The notes: generated by a model from the sequence alone, not told the origin. A stretch of DNA of 64,000 nucleotides from Flaccisagitta enflata (GCA_965153355.1 OZ231126.1:40424001-40488000); one strand, 5' to 3'; shown: positions 27,721-39,230, counted from the stretch's first letter. Translations and numbers: made by a program.

Positions 27721-27904
27721 TCATAAAGAAAGAAAAAAAAGTTTATACTTATTGCAATAACTAATGACAGCCACAAAATTATGTCAATCTCTATGTTATT
27801 AATACATTTAATGATCTGTTATATTTGCTTATTTTATTTTCTCTCTTTTTTTTCATGAATAAACTTCTTATACAACTTGAATAAATATTGTAGTGAAATA
27901 CTCA

Positions 27905-28075
27905 ACAATGTAGAAGCGGAAGCAGAAGCAGAAGCATAAGCGGAAGCTGTGCCTTTTAAAATGGTGGAAGCGGAAGCAGAAGCAGAAGTTATGCTTTTTG
28001 AAATGGTGGAAGCGGAAGCGGAGGCGGAAGCTTTCAATTTTTAAATATGCCAATTGGAAGCGGAAACAAAAGCGG
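27905..28075. repeat. GGAAGC hexamer repeat, three diverged blocks
   Basis: Three blocks of GCGGAAGCAGAAGC-like hexamers separated by a roughly 25-base spacer (TTTTAAAATGGTGGAAGC, TTTTTGAAATGGTGGAAGC). It lies in the GPCR intron close to the TM3 exon. Confidence 0.9.
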
Positions 28076-28191
28076 TCCAAAAATCTACCGCTTCTGCACC
28101 TCTACTAACTATTACAGACTCTAAGAGTAGCCGCCTTTATTGGTATATACAACTATAGCGTTTTGTCCATTGACTGTAAAAGTGTTTTTAC

Positions 28192-28336
28192 TTGAGCTGG
28201 CGTGATGTTTAAAGGGTCTTGCCACAGCCGCGTAACGATCGTAAGAAAGCGCCATTAAAGAGAAAACCGAAATCCCAACCGAAACCTCGCGTAAATACTC
28301 GCCCGCTTTGCACATGTAAGCGCCAAATGGCCAAAA
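28192..28336 (-). CDS. bombesin/CCHamide-type GPCR, exon with TM3 and DRY
   Basis: 145-base exon, the most 5' exon visible. Acceptor ACTTGTTTTTCCAG before 28336, donor TCAA|GTAAAA after 28192. It encodes FWPFGAYMCK (loop-1 Trp and the TM3 disulfide Cys), TM3 (REVSVGISVFSLMALS) and the G-protein motif YDRYAAVARPF. W-x-F-G-x-x-x-C-K and SVG-SVF are typical of bombesin-type receptors. The exon or exons for the N-terminus, TM1 and TM2 should lie at higher coordinates but were not found. A family C element abuts the acceptor. The six exons total 972 bases, 323 codons plus stop. Confidence 0.9.
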
Positions 28337-28347
28337 CTGGAAAAACA

Positions 28348-28602
28348 AGTGACGCGGGGTCACAATATCGTTGCGGACGGGTGGGCGGGGGCGTCCAACT
28401 CCCATCCACTGATCACTCCTACTGAAACATTAAAAAATTAACGAAACACTGCGTTTTCCCATGCCATTTCGATCTACCCCTGCCGGCCGCCAATGGAGAG
28501 GACCAGCGGACTGACAGGCGGATGGGCCAGGCGAACAGACAGGCGGAGAGAGGACGGAAACGGACGGACAAAGCCTCTTAAATAGAGTTGGTCCCGCAAC
28601 TA
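28348..28602 (+). mobile_element. family C hairpin-tailed element, complete copy
   Basis: Head AGTGACGCGGGGTCACAATA then CGTTGCGGACGGGTGGGCGG; tail GGACAAAGCCTCTTAAATAG and GTTGGTCCCGCAACTA. Its head begins about 12 bases upstream (in receptor orientation) of the TM3-exon acceptor, so only TTGTTTTTCCAG lies between element and exon. Confidence 0.82.
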
Positions 28603-28729
28603 GGAAATTTAATTCATTAGAAAACCTTTCAAACCAAGTACAAACGAATATGAAAAAAAAGAAAGAAGAACAAAAGAAACTTTAAACAGTCACACAAGAT
28701 CTTGATTAAACTCATTGGTATTTCAGATA

Positions 28730-29320
28730 CTATCTAGGAAATAGAAATCTTCCCACCTATGAATTCATGTCATTTATCTACATGATCACGTATATCTGTT
28801 GATTGCAAATGGATCAATGATAGATGTAGGCTCCCCCTGACTCAATTATCACCGCCAATGGCCGGTTCAGCAATTTGTAAAGTATCAGGAGGTACTTTGG
28901 AGTGATGGCTTCCAGCCTTTTTCCATGAAACAAATTTTTTCCTCCTTTTTATCTTTGAGTGATCATAACTTTTAAACGGCTGGACTGAATTTGTTGCGCA
29001 AAAAAGGAAAAAGATGCCCCTTGAAAAACTCTTCATTTTGGCCACCAATTTTTTGTCAATTGATCAAAAAACAACGGAGATATTTAACTTTGAATGGATA
29101 AGACTTACTGTAAAAAATTCAAATTAAGAAATCTTCAAATGGAATGATTTCATTCAAATTAAGATAACTTCTAAACCCAATGAGATAGCAGGATGCGGTT
29201 TGCGTAGATGGCTTGCAAATTCGAAGAGCTTCATTTTAGTCACCAATTTTTTCTTAGTCAGATGATTTTCACAAGAGTTATAGACTGAAACATGCGGGAA
29301 GATTTCTATTTCCTAGATAG
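28730..29320. mobile_element. inverted-repeat transposon (M1), TA-flanked
   Basis: 591 bases. The 25-base terminal inverted repeats, starting CTATCTAGGAAATAG, are perfect (28730-28754 and 29296-29320), with TA at 28728-28729 and 29321-29322. The interior shares GATGCGGTTTGCGTA and GCTTGCAAATTCGAAG with M3. No transposase frame. A non-autonomous element is inferred, probably mobilised by a Tc1/mariner-type enzyme. Confidence 0.9.
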
Positions 29321-29404
29321 TATAGACATAAAATCTACAGATGCGCAGACTGTAACACTGTAACATATTTGTAGCAAACAGGTATACAAGTATCTTCATA
29401 TATT

Positions 29405-29715
29405 TTCATGGAATTACAATGAGAGTGTAGATGGTGGAGGTGAAAGGAAAGCAGAAAATGAGCAACATGAGGTTCATAAGCATGATGAGGTGAAGGGTAA
29501 GTAGAATATGAGCAGTAAGAGATTTTCATGGAATTACATTGAGTGTAGATGGTGGAGGTGAAGGGCAAGTAGAAGATGAGCAACTTGAGGTGCATGACTT
29601 GGATGAGCATGAGGAGGTAAAGGGTAAGTAGAATATGAGCAGTGTGAGATTTTCATGGAATTACATCGAGACTGCAGATGGTGGAGGTGAAGGGCAAGTA
29701 GAAGATGAGCAACCT
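29405..29715. repeat. about 115-base minisatellite, three copies
   Basis: Three tandem copies of a unit around TTTTCATGGAATTACA, GATGGTGGAGGTGAAGG and AAGTAGAAGATGAGCAAC, shared partly between half-units. Confidence 0.88.
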
Positions 29716-31088
29716 TAAGGCACTGAGGCCATTGCTGACTCGTCTATCTTGAGAGCTGATATGCAATAAACGAATTATTGGGGTATTCTACATATATTCA
29801 TCCACGAGTGTGATATTGGTGAGGTAACATGAGGGGGTCTGTACAGGAGAGAGAGTGGAGAGAGACTAAATGTGCGTTGCGATCGAGAATTCATGCTAGA
29901 GAGAGAACCAGGAAGAGGAAGAGGATCAAAAAGTGCCATTCAGCGAGGGCCAATGGTCCTCTGCCTCCCCTTGCTTGGCTTTAGCTGTTTTGCTTACAGG
30001 GGAAAGTAAACAAAACAGCGATAAACTAACAGGGAAAACTAGTAAAAAGCAGTTATAGGAAAAGGGAAAGGGAACCTAGTGGAAGTGAGGGGGGAAGAGT
30101 GGGGGTAAGACAACAACAATGAAAGTTACACTGTAAAAATATTCGCTTATTTTAGAAGGTGTTCTTTGCAGCTAAAAGAATTGATATACAAAAAGATTAT
30201 CTCCGCTGGAGGTAAGGTGCAAAAAAACTTTTAAGAAATATCATCGAAATACTTAGGGAAATATTTAGGATATTTGATTTGCTTAGTGCTTGCACATGAG
30301 AGCAACAAGGGACAAAAATGTTGGGGTTCATGTTGTTAAAGAAATACAAATATGTACCAATGCACCAATCTCGTGGAAGTCAACAAGGGAAGCTATGTAC
30401 AGCAACTACATGGGGCTCTTTTTTGGTTCTTTTTTTGTTTGTTTTGTTTTTTTTTTTTTTTTTTTTTGTAATTTTGTATTTTTTTGTTTGTTTTTGTTTG
30501 TTTTTGTTTATTGTTCTTTTTATTTTGTTTTTGAAATTTTTTTTCTTATTTACAAAAGGTGAAGAGAATAAAAGTAAAGGTTGCACGATTTTCTCAAGGG
30601 CAGCAACCTCAGATCAATGGGAAAAAGAAAGCAGGCAAGATTCTTCCAAGCATCACATCCACCCTAAAGTATCCTTTGGTCAATCATGTAGGGGAGTCAC
30701 AATACTGCCGGTATATCAATCATTACAACTAAGGGAAAAATTGGTACTACCAAGCAAAAAGGTTATTCGTGAGGGAGGTTATTTTGCCACATGATCATGA
30801 ATAGATGTATCACATACATGAAAGATTCACTGCAAACCCAAATATTTTTAGAGAAAAGGGTACGCATTATAAACAGAAAGGCACAGCAAGGTCTTAAATT
30901 CAAGTACGGAATTCAAGTACGGAATCGTAAATAGAACATAACATTAGGTTTTTTTTGTAAAAGGGAGTAAAGGTTTAAAAATCAACCATTTTCATCATTG
31001 CCCCTCAACTATGGAAATATACCGATTGGATTTTTTTTTCTTGATGACAAACTTGGTGGCTTCTCTGGTTAGATTTTGCATTGATAAA
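29716..31088. other. intergenic, no supported gene
   Basis: Includes a T/TTTTG-rich tract at about 30420-30550. A plus-strand frame across 30318-30794 includes that tract and has no recognisable domain, so it is not called. Searching the minus strand here for the missing TM1-TM2 receptor exon gave nothing convincing. Confidence 0.45.
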
Positions 31089-31138
31089 ACAAGGCCGGAT
31101 ACACGGCCAATACCAGTCGCGGACGGGTGGGCAGGGAT
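31089..31138 (+). mobile_element. hairpin-tailed element, head-only fragment
   Basis: CAAGGCCGGATACACGGCCA as in family A, followed by AGTCGCGGACGGGTGGGCAG, whose GCGGAC is the family C variant. It is a head with mixed family features; body and tail are missing. Confidence 0.65.
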
Positions 31139-31416
31139 AAAAAAAGAAAAAATATACTAAATTATTTGCAAAAATTAAAGGCCCGTAGAAAAAAGGTACA
31201 ATTAGTGATACAAGCAAGTTTTTTTTGTCAGCCCCCAGAATTTTCTTTGCAGTTGTTAGGCTTCACATGAATCCCGAAATTTGCTTTCTCCGCGCCAGTG
31301 TGTCCAATTTGTCGTTGCTGGTCTTTACCCCTGTTTGTCTAGGTCTGCCGCTGATGAAGAGTGCTGATGATGGGGGCAGCACGGTTGACACCAACATGTC
31401 ACCAACAACAGTTCTG

Positions 31417-31440
31417 TTATTGTTGTTGTTGATAGTGTTT

Positions 31441-31526
<86 letters not shown>

Positions 31527-31548
31527 TTTGTTGTTTTTGTGGTTGTTG
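31417..31548. repeat. (TTG)n microsatellite
   Basis: Nearly pure TTG for about 100 bases with a few variant units. It yields poly-Leu (plus) and poly-Asn (minus) frames that are not genes. Confidence 0.97.
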
Positions 31549-31559
31549 CAGTGTTTTAG

Positions 31560-32199
31560 GGCTGTTTCTGTCGCCACTGTGTGATTGAGCCAGATACAGA
31601 CAGAGTGACAGTGACTGAGTCAGACAGAGAGACTGACAGACTGAGTTTCATTTAGAGAGCGACACTGTCATTGAAAGAGAGGCAGAGACAGAGACAGAGG
31701 GCTTGTGTGATGTCAGAGTAAGAACTTCTAACAGAAAAGCTGCCCATGGGTGAAGGGAGAGCGGAGTGCAAAAAAACTACAGACAGAGGAGGGAATTGGA
31801 TTATCATGACATGTGAAAGGTAGATCACTTGGTGAGAAATTTGAAAATTTTGGAAATTCTAAATAAAGTATAAGTGACATTTCTATTGTCTCTAAGATAA
31901 GCAAAGGAAAGGGAACCGGGTTGAATTAGGTAGTGGGAAATTGGTGGAAGATGAAAAGAAACATTTGTATAAAATGAAAACAGGCAACAAATGACATATA
32001 TACCATTTCCGACTGAACTTAGGAAGCCAGGAGATGATTGGCCAAGACACTGAAACAAACAGAGGCATGGTCAAAATTTAAGAGGGAGAAAGCATGGCAG
32101 CCACATGGTTTTACTGATGGCGAAGCAAGCCGACAGATAAATCAGCAATTGGGGCAGGAAAGATAAGTTGGTCGCAGGCTTGTGCAAGTGAGTGAAAAG

Positions 32200-32246
<47 letters not shown>

Positions 32247-32463
32247 TCATTGGAAGAGGATGAGGATCCCTTAAGGACCAAATTTACAGTGCTGGCTTGC
32301 GCACAAAACTGATTGAAAAAAGTTAACGTGGGCAAAGAAAGAGATCGATAGAGGTGACACCCACGTGGTGCGATTGATCAAAAAGCCGGCCACCGCTTCG
32401 TGCTATTGGAGAATAAGATGAGGTGAGGGTTGGGCAACCGGCCTATGCAGCGCTGGAGCTTTT

Positions 32464-32511
<48 letters not shown>

Positions 32512-33530
32512 TTGCAGACACGTGATGCAATTCGCGGATGGCACATGGTGACCCACTCTATTGAAGAGTAAGATGAGGATGAGGATGAGGAAGATGAAGA
32601 GTTGGGTTGCCAGTTTGTCCATTGCTCGCGATCGATTGAAGAGAAAGTTAGAGTGAGAGAAAGAGTGAGAGAGCAGGAGGATTGAGGTGAGTCACATGAA
32701 GAGGAGGAGGGCTTCAAGCAATGGCAACTGCCCATTCCCGAAAGAGAGAAAGAGGGGGGGGGGAACAAAGAAATGGGCAAAAATAATTCACGTGGTTATT
32801 GAGGAAGGAAAAGTGAATCTGCCGGTTTCCATGCGGGTCTTTTGTTCAGTGTTGATTTGGCGCATGCAATGTAATAAAAGGATGAGGAGGAAATTGATGG
32901 ATGTGACAGCTCTTCATTCATTTGGCGAAGGAAAAAACGATCAAAAGATTTGATGAAAAAAGGGGATTATGTGAAAAGGAAAATCTGAAATTTGAAATTT
33001 GAAACTAAAAGTCCATTAGAGCCACGAGGTGAGAGTGATCGCGTGATACTCCGTTGCCACCCGGAACAATAGAAAAAGAAGGTCCTGGTTTTGGGTGGGA
33101 TTAAGCAAAATGGAAATTGATGAAAGGAAAAGTAGGAGACCATTTGAGTGACCATCTGGAGCAGACTCCCCTTCAAACGATTCCATGAGTAATCAAATTT
33201 TGGGAGGTAGCAACCAGACAAAGAGAAATGAGGAAAATGGAGGTTTAGACAAAATGAAATGATGAATCATTTCCACGTGGTCAAAAAGGGAAAAGAGAAA
33301 TGAAAATTTAGAGGAAAACGGTTTCAGAGATCTGTTAAGAGGATAGAAACTGGAAAAATGTCACCAAGAAAAATGTACAAGTAGGCTAGGAGTAAAGGAA
33401 TAGTGTGGAAGGAAATAAGGGTAAGGTGAAAAGAAGTAGAGGTTTAGACATTTTGAAAAAGGGAAATCATCAATATCTTGTTAGATTTGAAAGAGTTAAC
33501 CATTGAAAAGGAGGCACAAATAAATGATAG
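31560..33530. other. purine-biased intergenic region
   Basis: About 2 kb in which the plus strand is strongly enriched in G and A (GAGAGAC, GGAAGATGA, AAAGGGAA). Embedded (GA)n tracts lie at 32202-32243 and 32468-32509, with a G run at 32753-32762. No exon recognised. Confidence 0.55.
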
Positions 33531-34337
33531 CATGTTATCCTAACAAGAAAAAGAGATTTTGGTCAGATATTTGTAATGTTGATTGGATTGCCACACTCAA
33601 CACATAAACGTTTGAAAACGCCATTTGACAACGGCGTTTGACCCCAGTTGCGGACCCATACTCTTTTAAGATTTTTGATTTGTATATTTTGAATAGATTA
33701 TTAAACAGAAAATATTGATTATTCATAGATTAGAACTAAAGTTATATTTCAAAATAATAAAAAAGACTTAAGCTATAGAATGAAATTAAAATATTTTTTT
33801 TTAAATGCAAATTTTTGCGGATCTTAAAATATAATACTTTTAAAAATATTAAGAAAAAGGCTTTATTTTTAAAAATACTTTTTTTATCCCTATACAAAAT
33901 TGTAATTTCAGCTCAAGAAATTCTATATTTCAAGAGAAATTTGGTTTATGAATTTTTTTTATATTTGTCCATAAATTTCTTAATTATCACAAACATTTGA
34001 TTTTCTATGCAAAATGATTAAAAACATTAATAAGTAGTTATTAGCAATATAAGAATACAATCAACTAATATCAAGAATATTGAAAAAAATATTTCTAATA
34101 ATGAGATTGTGACTTTGTTTGCATTATGTCCTAAAAGTTAACAAAAGTTACACACTTATTTCTATCTCTTTTTTTCCCCCTTCCGTTCCCTACCCCTTTT
34201 CTAAACCCTTTGAGTTTCTTCTCAATAATATACAAGCCTGAAATTTTAATGTATTTATAAATCAGTTATCAGAAGAATCTTGTTTATAAGAACATCAAGT
34301 TTGAAAAGATAATAAGGGCAAGGTTGAGTTAATAAGT
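33531..34337. other. intergenic, very AT-rich
   Basis: No gene seen. Many TATTTTTAAAA runs. Around 34263-34320 a GTTTATAAGAACATCAAG block resembles the TTTATAAGAACGT blocks at 53.1-53.7 kb. Confidence 0.45.
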
Positions 34338-35126
34338 CACTGTGCTTTCAAAAAAGATCTAAGTGAAAAATCACATAACTGTGGGTTTCTCTGCATTTTT
34401 GTGTAGTGTTGGGGAGTGATAATATGTAACTAAACAAAATAAAATCATTCACCAAGCGCTTTTTGAGTAATCTTCAAAATAGAAAAAAATCAGACCTATG
34501 TTCAATGAATATTCTACTGAGTTGTTCTTACGTATTTTCTGACTCCATATTGTTTATGCAAAAATCTCTTTCATTTGATAGGTCACACCATGTGGTTTGA
34601 TTTTAAAATATTTTCATTTTTTAAGCCACCATTATTTTTTTGTAACGGTAACTCGAAAAATGAAAATTTTAATTTTTTGCATAAGTGCGACCTTTCAAAT
34701 GAAAGGGAATTTTGCGTCGATTAACAATATGGAGTCAAACAAGTGACAGAGGGTCACAATATTGTTGCGGATGCGTGGGCAGGGGCAGCTAACCCCCAGC
34801 CTTACCTTAACCCCCTTCCCAGGCACAACTACAGCATTGTGAATGAGCGCTTTTTTGCGTTTTCAATTGAGCGTGACAGACGGATGAACCAACAGTCTTA
34901 TAGAGTTGCATGTCCGCAACTAAATATAGGTCAGTGCAACTTAGTAGAATATTCATTGAAAATGGGTTTGATTTTTTTACATTTTGAAGATTACTCAAAA
35001 AGCGCTCAGTGAATGATTTTATTTTGTCTAGTTACATCTTATCACACCCCAGCACTACATGAGAATGCAGAAAAACCCGCAGTACATATGTGATTTTTCA
35101 CTCATATTTTTTTTGAAAGCACAGTG
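34338..35126. mobile_element. foldback (long inverted repeat) element with nested insertion
   Basis: The left arm starting CACTGTGCTTTCAAAA is complementary to the right arm ending TTTTGAAAGCACAGTG. Matching blocks follow inwards, among them AAAATCATTCACCAAGCGCT, CAATGAATATTCTACT and TGACTCCATATTGTT. The arms reach nearly to the centre (about 34640-34660), with clear divergence between them. A family C element (34741-34922) interrupts only the right arm. No coding frame. Confidence 0.82.
34741..34922 (+). mobile_element. family C hairpin-tailed element inside the foldback element
   Basis: Head AAGTGACAGAGGGTCACAAT then TTGTTGCGGATGCGTGGGCA; tail GTCTTATAGAGTTGCATGTC with CGCAACTA. The intact left arm shows what the target looked like before insertion. 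Confidence 0.8.
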
Positions 35127-35820
35127 AGGTGTTTGAATTTGCACATATGAGTTAAGTGAAACAGTTGAGTTAAGAGGCAGGGTTGATTTAGGGTAGAGCT
35201 TATGAGAAAGGCTCAAGGGGGGCTCAAGGTTGCATTGTAGGTCCGTTGACTCCGTTTGTCCATTGATCAAACGAGTTGGAACGTGTGAAAACACGCATTA
35301 TTGGTGTGATTTTGATCGTGTATGACCGAGTATGATTGTGTATGTGAAATTGTGTATGGATGCCCATACTCGCCTATCTGCAGCAATATTTTTGACCAAT
35401 TTTCATTTCATTTAATTATTTTAACCAATTTTCATGACATCTCAGGAGTAAGACCATGGACCAAAATTCCACTAGGTGTTGTCATGAAGAAAACCCCAAA
35501 GCTCCATGATGTTTTGGCTTCGTCAAAATGTGCAACAGCAGACAACGACGGCTGCTTGTCTAGGACAGTGTTAGCAATCACACAACGAATTCAGTCAAGA
35601 CTGCGGTCAAGCACCATTTTGACACTGACATGGCTGTCATCTTTCAGGTAAATTAGATGACATGTTTGCACGCACACACACACATACACGCACTCACACG
35701 CACACACCTTAGCTGATTCAAAAATCTCCTGCGTTGTTAAAGAATGCTCTTTTGACAGAAAATTAGGGGCTGAAGGACGTTATTTAAATTTAAAACTTCA
35801 TTTTGTTACCGTTCTTACAG
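35127..35820. other. possible 5' untranslated exon region of a hypothetical gene
   Basis: Between a good acceptor-like TTTTCATGACATCTCAG (ending about 35446) and a donor-like TTTCAG|GTAAAT at about 35645, one frame is open for about 66 codons (VRPWTKIPLGVVMKKTPKLH and onwards). Spliced to the exon at 35821 that frame ends after 14 more codons, so it does not feed the MGTVGRL frame. It may be an untranslated exon or unrelated. A CACACA-rich run lies at 35670-35705. Confidence 0.35.
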
Positions 35821-35840
35821 TCTAGCAACGTTTGCTAGTA

Positions 35841-35954
35841 ATGGGAACAGTGGGACGACTGGATGATGAATGGGCTGATATCTCGAAATCCTTGTATGAG
35901 ACCAAAGACAATCTTCTGTTTCAAAACGACCCCGAAAGCAAGGAGGGTGACAAC

Positions 35955-35955
<1 letters not shown>
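35841..35955 (+). CDS. hypothetical protein, first coding exon
   Basis: The exon body starts at 35821 after GTTCTTACAG, and an in-frame TAG at 35823 precedes the ATG at 35841. That ATG has a G at -3 and at +4. It encodes 38 residues starting MGTVGRLDDEWADISKSLYE, then a polar acidic stretch to GDN, and stops at the donor ACG|GTGAGAG, which is itself the start of a GA repeat. No domain recognised. Support is splice signals, phase and composition only; it could be a decayed gene. Confidence 0.45.

Positions 35956-35957
<2 letters not shown>

Positions 35958-35990
<33 letters not shown>
35958..35990. repeat. (GA)n tract at a splice donor
   Basis: GA microsatellite beginning within the donor of the exon ending at 35955, continuing as GAAAGAGA to about 36030. 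Confidence 0.95.
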
Positions 35991-35998
<8 letters not shown>

Positions 35999-36160
35999 TA
36001 AGAGATAAAGAGAGAAAGAGAGAAAGAGAGACAATCAGCTAGAAAGAAAGGTAGGCAAAAGGGTGGAACAGAAAAATGTGGGAAGGTGAAATATATTGCT
36101 ACATCATATTTCTGCCTGTCCTGTCTGAAAATCTGACCATCTTTTTCTCTGTTTCTATAG

Positions 36161-36231
36161 GAGCTGCAAATGACGGAAAACTGGGCATTGCAGTCAGTTG
36201 TCTTTCAGCCGGCAATGCCGGTATTCATTGA
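36161..36231 (+). CDS. hypothetical protein, second coding exon, early TGA
   Basis: Acceptor CTCTGTTTCTATAG before 36161. The phase joins G|GA to give Gly, then AANDGKLGIAVSCLSAGNAG and TGA at 36229-36231. The same frame stays open after the TGA to about 36415 and reads as more protein-like sequence (EEKDEDERYSNYVRLWRAS, then IRTRLDIEIL). The TGA may be a disabling mutation, or the exon may be misassigned. Predicted product 61 residues; function unknown. Confidence 0.4.
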
Positions 36232-36430
36232 GCGTTCAGCGTTCAGCAATCGGAGGAGAAAGATGAGGATGAGCGCTACTCCAACTACGTCCGACTATGG
36301 CGCGCGAGCATCCGGACTCGCCTGGACATTGAAATTTTGAATTATTGGCCCACTTATTCATTGGGTCCTATACATTTATCATTAATGCATCACAGTTCCA
36401 GCGAGGAAAAGTGATACTTTTTAGTCTGTT

Positions 36431-36665
36431 TTTAGTCGCGGACACGTGACTCCTCCTTGGTCTGTTGGTCGATCCGTCCATCCGTCGTCCATCCGTCCGT
36501 AACATTTCTGAATTCCAAGCGGTTTTTGCCTTACTGCCCTTGTAGAAAACAATATTCGTAAGCCATAAACAAATCCATTACCTGAAATTATATGAATGCG
36601 GAAAGAGTGGGAGTTGGGTGCCCAAGCCCACCCATCCGCAACGACATTGTGACCCCGCGTCACTT
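36431..36665 (-). mobile_element. family C hairpin-tailed element, complete copy
   Basis: Minus-strand copy: head AGTGACGCGGGGTCACAATG then CGTTGCGGATGGGTGGGC; the tail hairpin reads GTCACGTGTCCGCGACTAAA, an arm intermediate between families A and C. Confidence 0.78.
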
Positions 36666-37044
36666 ATTTCTCCTTGTATTTATCGGCGCCCCGACGCAAC
36701 GTCATCGGTAAATTGAGTGAGCTTGTCACTAGATTTCAGTAGATTTGATTCTAGTTTTAGAGCCATACTTTTGAAAGCCTCAATGGATTTTGGTAATTCT
36801 TTCGAATTTAGCATATAGGTTTTTTTTTGCTTTTGATAAAAACTAATTTCATCAAAGTTTGAGCGAGTTATGATTTATTAAGTTTGGTGCAATAAATATT
36901 TCCTAGGTGGTAAGTTAGTTTAATTGTCCCAGAATGATGTGTTGTCGGTGTATTTTGTCACCAGTCATCGGCCTATTCCATCGCCATTGTATTCCGTCAC
37001 CGGCGAAATTGTGATTTAAGTCACGCCTTAGCGTAACAATATTC

Positions 37045-37084
<40 letters not shown>

Positions 37085-37539
37085 CTTGCTCTCGCTCTCT
37101 CTCGCTCTCTCGCCCTCTTGCGCTCTCTCTCTCTCTCTCCCTCTCTCAACAAAAACAACAACAACACGACAACAACAACAAAGATGGCGCCGCATTCTGT
37201 GCGACAGCAACTTTGTTTGCAATGGTGGAGGCTCAACGCCAATGCGGTTAGTTCGGGTGAGTCAATTGGGGCTTCACATTGCAAAAGTTGGGAGTATCCC
37301 TTCACCCTACTTAAGTAATGTGGAGATTCAAAAATCATGAAGATGACCATTTTCCTTTTTTCAAAATTCCTTCATCTTCCGTTTCTATTTTGGCCCTAAA
37401 GTTTTTACAGATTTCACTGAATTCAGCAAAATCCTGTGTTGTTTTGTTACAAAAAGGACAATTATTTGTTTTAGAAAATCATGATATTTGTGACAATAAA
37501 CTAAAATATAAGAATATAAGCTATGCACTAAAGGGGGAA
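36666..37539. other. intergenic with short CT tract
   Basis: (CT)n at 37049-37081 with irregular CTCGCTCT continuation to about 37146, followed by ACAACAACA at 37150-37180. No exon recognised. Confidence 0.5.
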
Positions 37540-38068
37540 TTCCTGGTCACTAACTTGCCTCGCGGAAAAATACCTCGGGATCCTCGAATTCCTTGGGGAT
37601 CGTAAGGGGACCGCGAGGGGACCGCGGCATTGGGCAACTTTACTGGCTTTTTTCTTTTTGATAAGTCATACAAGGGAAGCAATGATTCCGCTGAACGCTT
37701 GTTGGGATGTTCTGCCCTGATTATCAACTATATTCTGCTTTCTGAAAAATTTGGGAGGACCGCGAGGAATGGGGGGACTGCGAGGAACTCGATAATCGCA
37801 AGGAAGGAACATGAGGAATCTGAGGAATCTGAGGAATGCAAGAAATTTGAAAACAAAAAGCTAGCAAGGCTGACTGACACAAAAAACAATATTAACAAGA
37901 ACGAACTTTCAACCAAACAACAAAGAACAAAAAAAAAAAACAAACAAGAACAACAACAACAATAGCAACGACGGGGAACGCAGTATAGGGGACCGGGGAA
38001 CGCGGAATAGGGGACCGGGGAACGTGGATTGGGAGGAAGGGGAATGCGGATTACAAACAACAACAATT

Positions 38069-38152
<84 letters not shown>

Positions 38153-38268
38153 GAAAACGCGGAATATTGGACCGGGTAACTTGGATTGGAAGGAAGGTGA
38201 ATGCGGATTGCAAACAACCACAACAACAACAATAAATACAACAACAACAAAAACAACAACAACAACAA

Positions 38269-38340
<72 letters not shown>

Positions 38341-38627
38341 CGGAGAACGCGGAATACGGGACCGGGTAACTTGGATTGGAAGGAAGGTGAATGCGGATTA
38401 CAAACAACCACAACATCCACAACAACAACAATAAATACAACAACAACAACAGCAACAACAACAGCACCATAACAGCAACAAAAACGGGGAGCGCGGAATA
38501 GGAGACCGGGGAACGTGGATTTTGAGGAAGGGGAATGCGGATTGCAGACGACAACAGCATTAACAACAACAACAACAAAAACAACAACCACAACAATAAC
38601 AACAACAACAACAACACAAACAACATG

Positions 38628-38667
<40 letters not shown>

Positions 38668-38834
38668 GCAACAACAACAACAACAAAGGGATAGGGGACA
38701 GGGTAACTCAGATTGGGAGAAAGGGGAATGAGGATTGCAAACAACAACAACAGCAACGCAACAACAACGCAAACAACAATAACAACAACGGAGGGCGCGG
38801 TAGAGGGATTGGGAGGAAAAGGAGTACAGATTGC

Positions 38835-38894
<60 letters not shown>

Positions 38895-38896
38895 CT

Positions 38897-38938
<42 letters not shown>

Positions 38939-38967
38939 GCAATATCAACAACGACATCATAATGAAT
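37540..38967. repeat. (AAC)n arrays with repeated GC-richer spacers
   Basis: From about 37970, blocks of AAC trinucleotides are separated by conserved spacers of about 55-80 bases at about 37970, 38150, 38340, 38485, 38690 and 38795. Spacers carry GGGGAACGCGGAAT, GGACCGGG and GGAAGGGGAATGCGGATT. The leading part (37540-37860) has dispersed GACCGCGAGGGG and GAGGAATCTGAGGAAT motifs. Translated frames are poly-Asn, Thr or Gln one way and Val, Leu or Cys the other; none is a gene. Confidence 0.9.
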
Positions 38968-39223
38968 GACAGCAGCCAGAATCACACAAATGATGGCCCT
39001 CACACTGTGCTTCTGCTCCTCAATCTTTCAGCGTCACTCTCTCCTTTGCTATCCATTCTACGTTATGTAAACATTCTGTAGATTTTGCCCTTACCATGAA
39101 TTCTACACTTAAGCTGAAAGGAAAACGGTATGGTGAGGAAGTAAGCGATTGTTTTAATTGAAAGAAAGAATGTGTCATTTGTTACCTGCCCATTGTCATT
39201 GAGCATGTGCATGTAAGTGGTTG
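38968..39223. other. intergenic, no gene seen
   Basis: Short unique sequence between the AAC array and a GT tract. Confidence 0.45.
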
Positions 39224-39230
39224 TGCTTGT

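Noticed and set aside
30290-30794. Plus-strand frame of 158 codons with a hydrophobic run
   Set aside because: The hydrophobic part is a T/TTTTG low-complexity tract; nothing around it looks like an exon.
36880-36915. Possible M-family transposon end (TATTTCCTAGGTGGTAA)
   Set aside because: Resembles the CTATCTAGG end but no matching inverted partner was found nearby.
37540-38967. CRISPR-like array of repeats and spacers
   Set aside because: Here the spacers are conserved and the repeats are trinucleotide runs, in a eukaryotic context.
38051-38969. Long Asn/Gln/Thr or Val/Leu/Cys frames
   Set aside because: They come entirely from AAC trinucleotide arrays, with no flanking domain.
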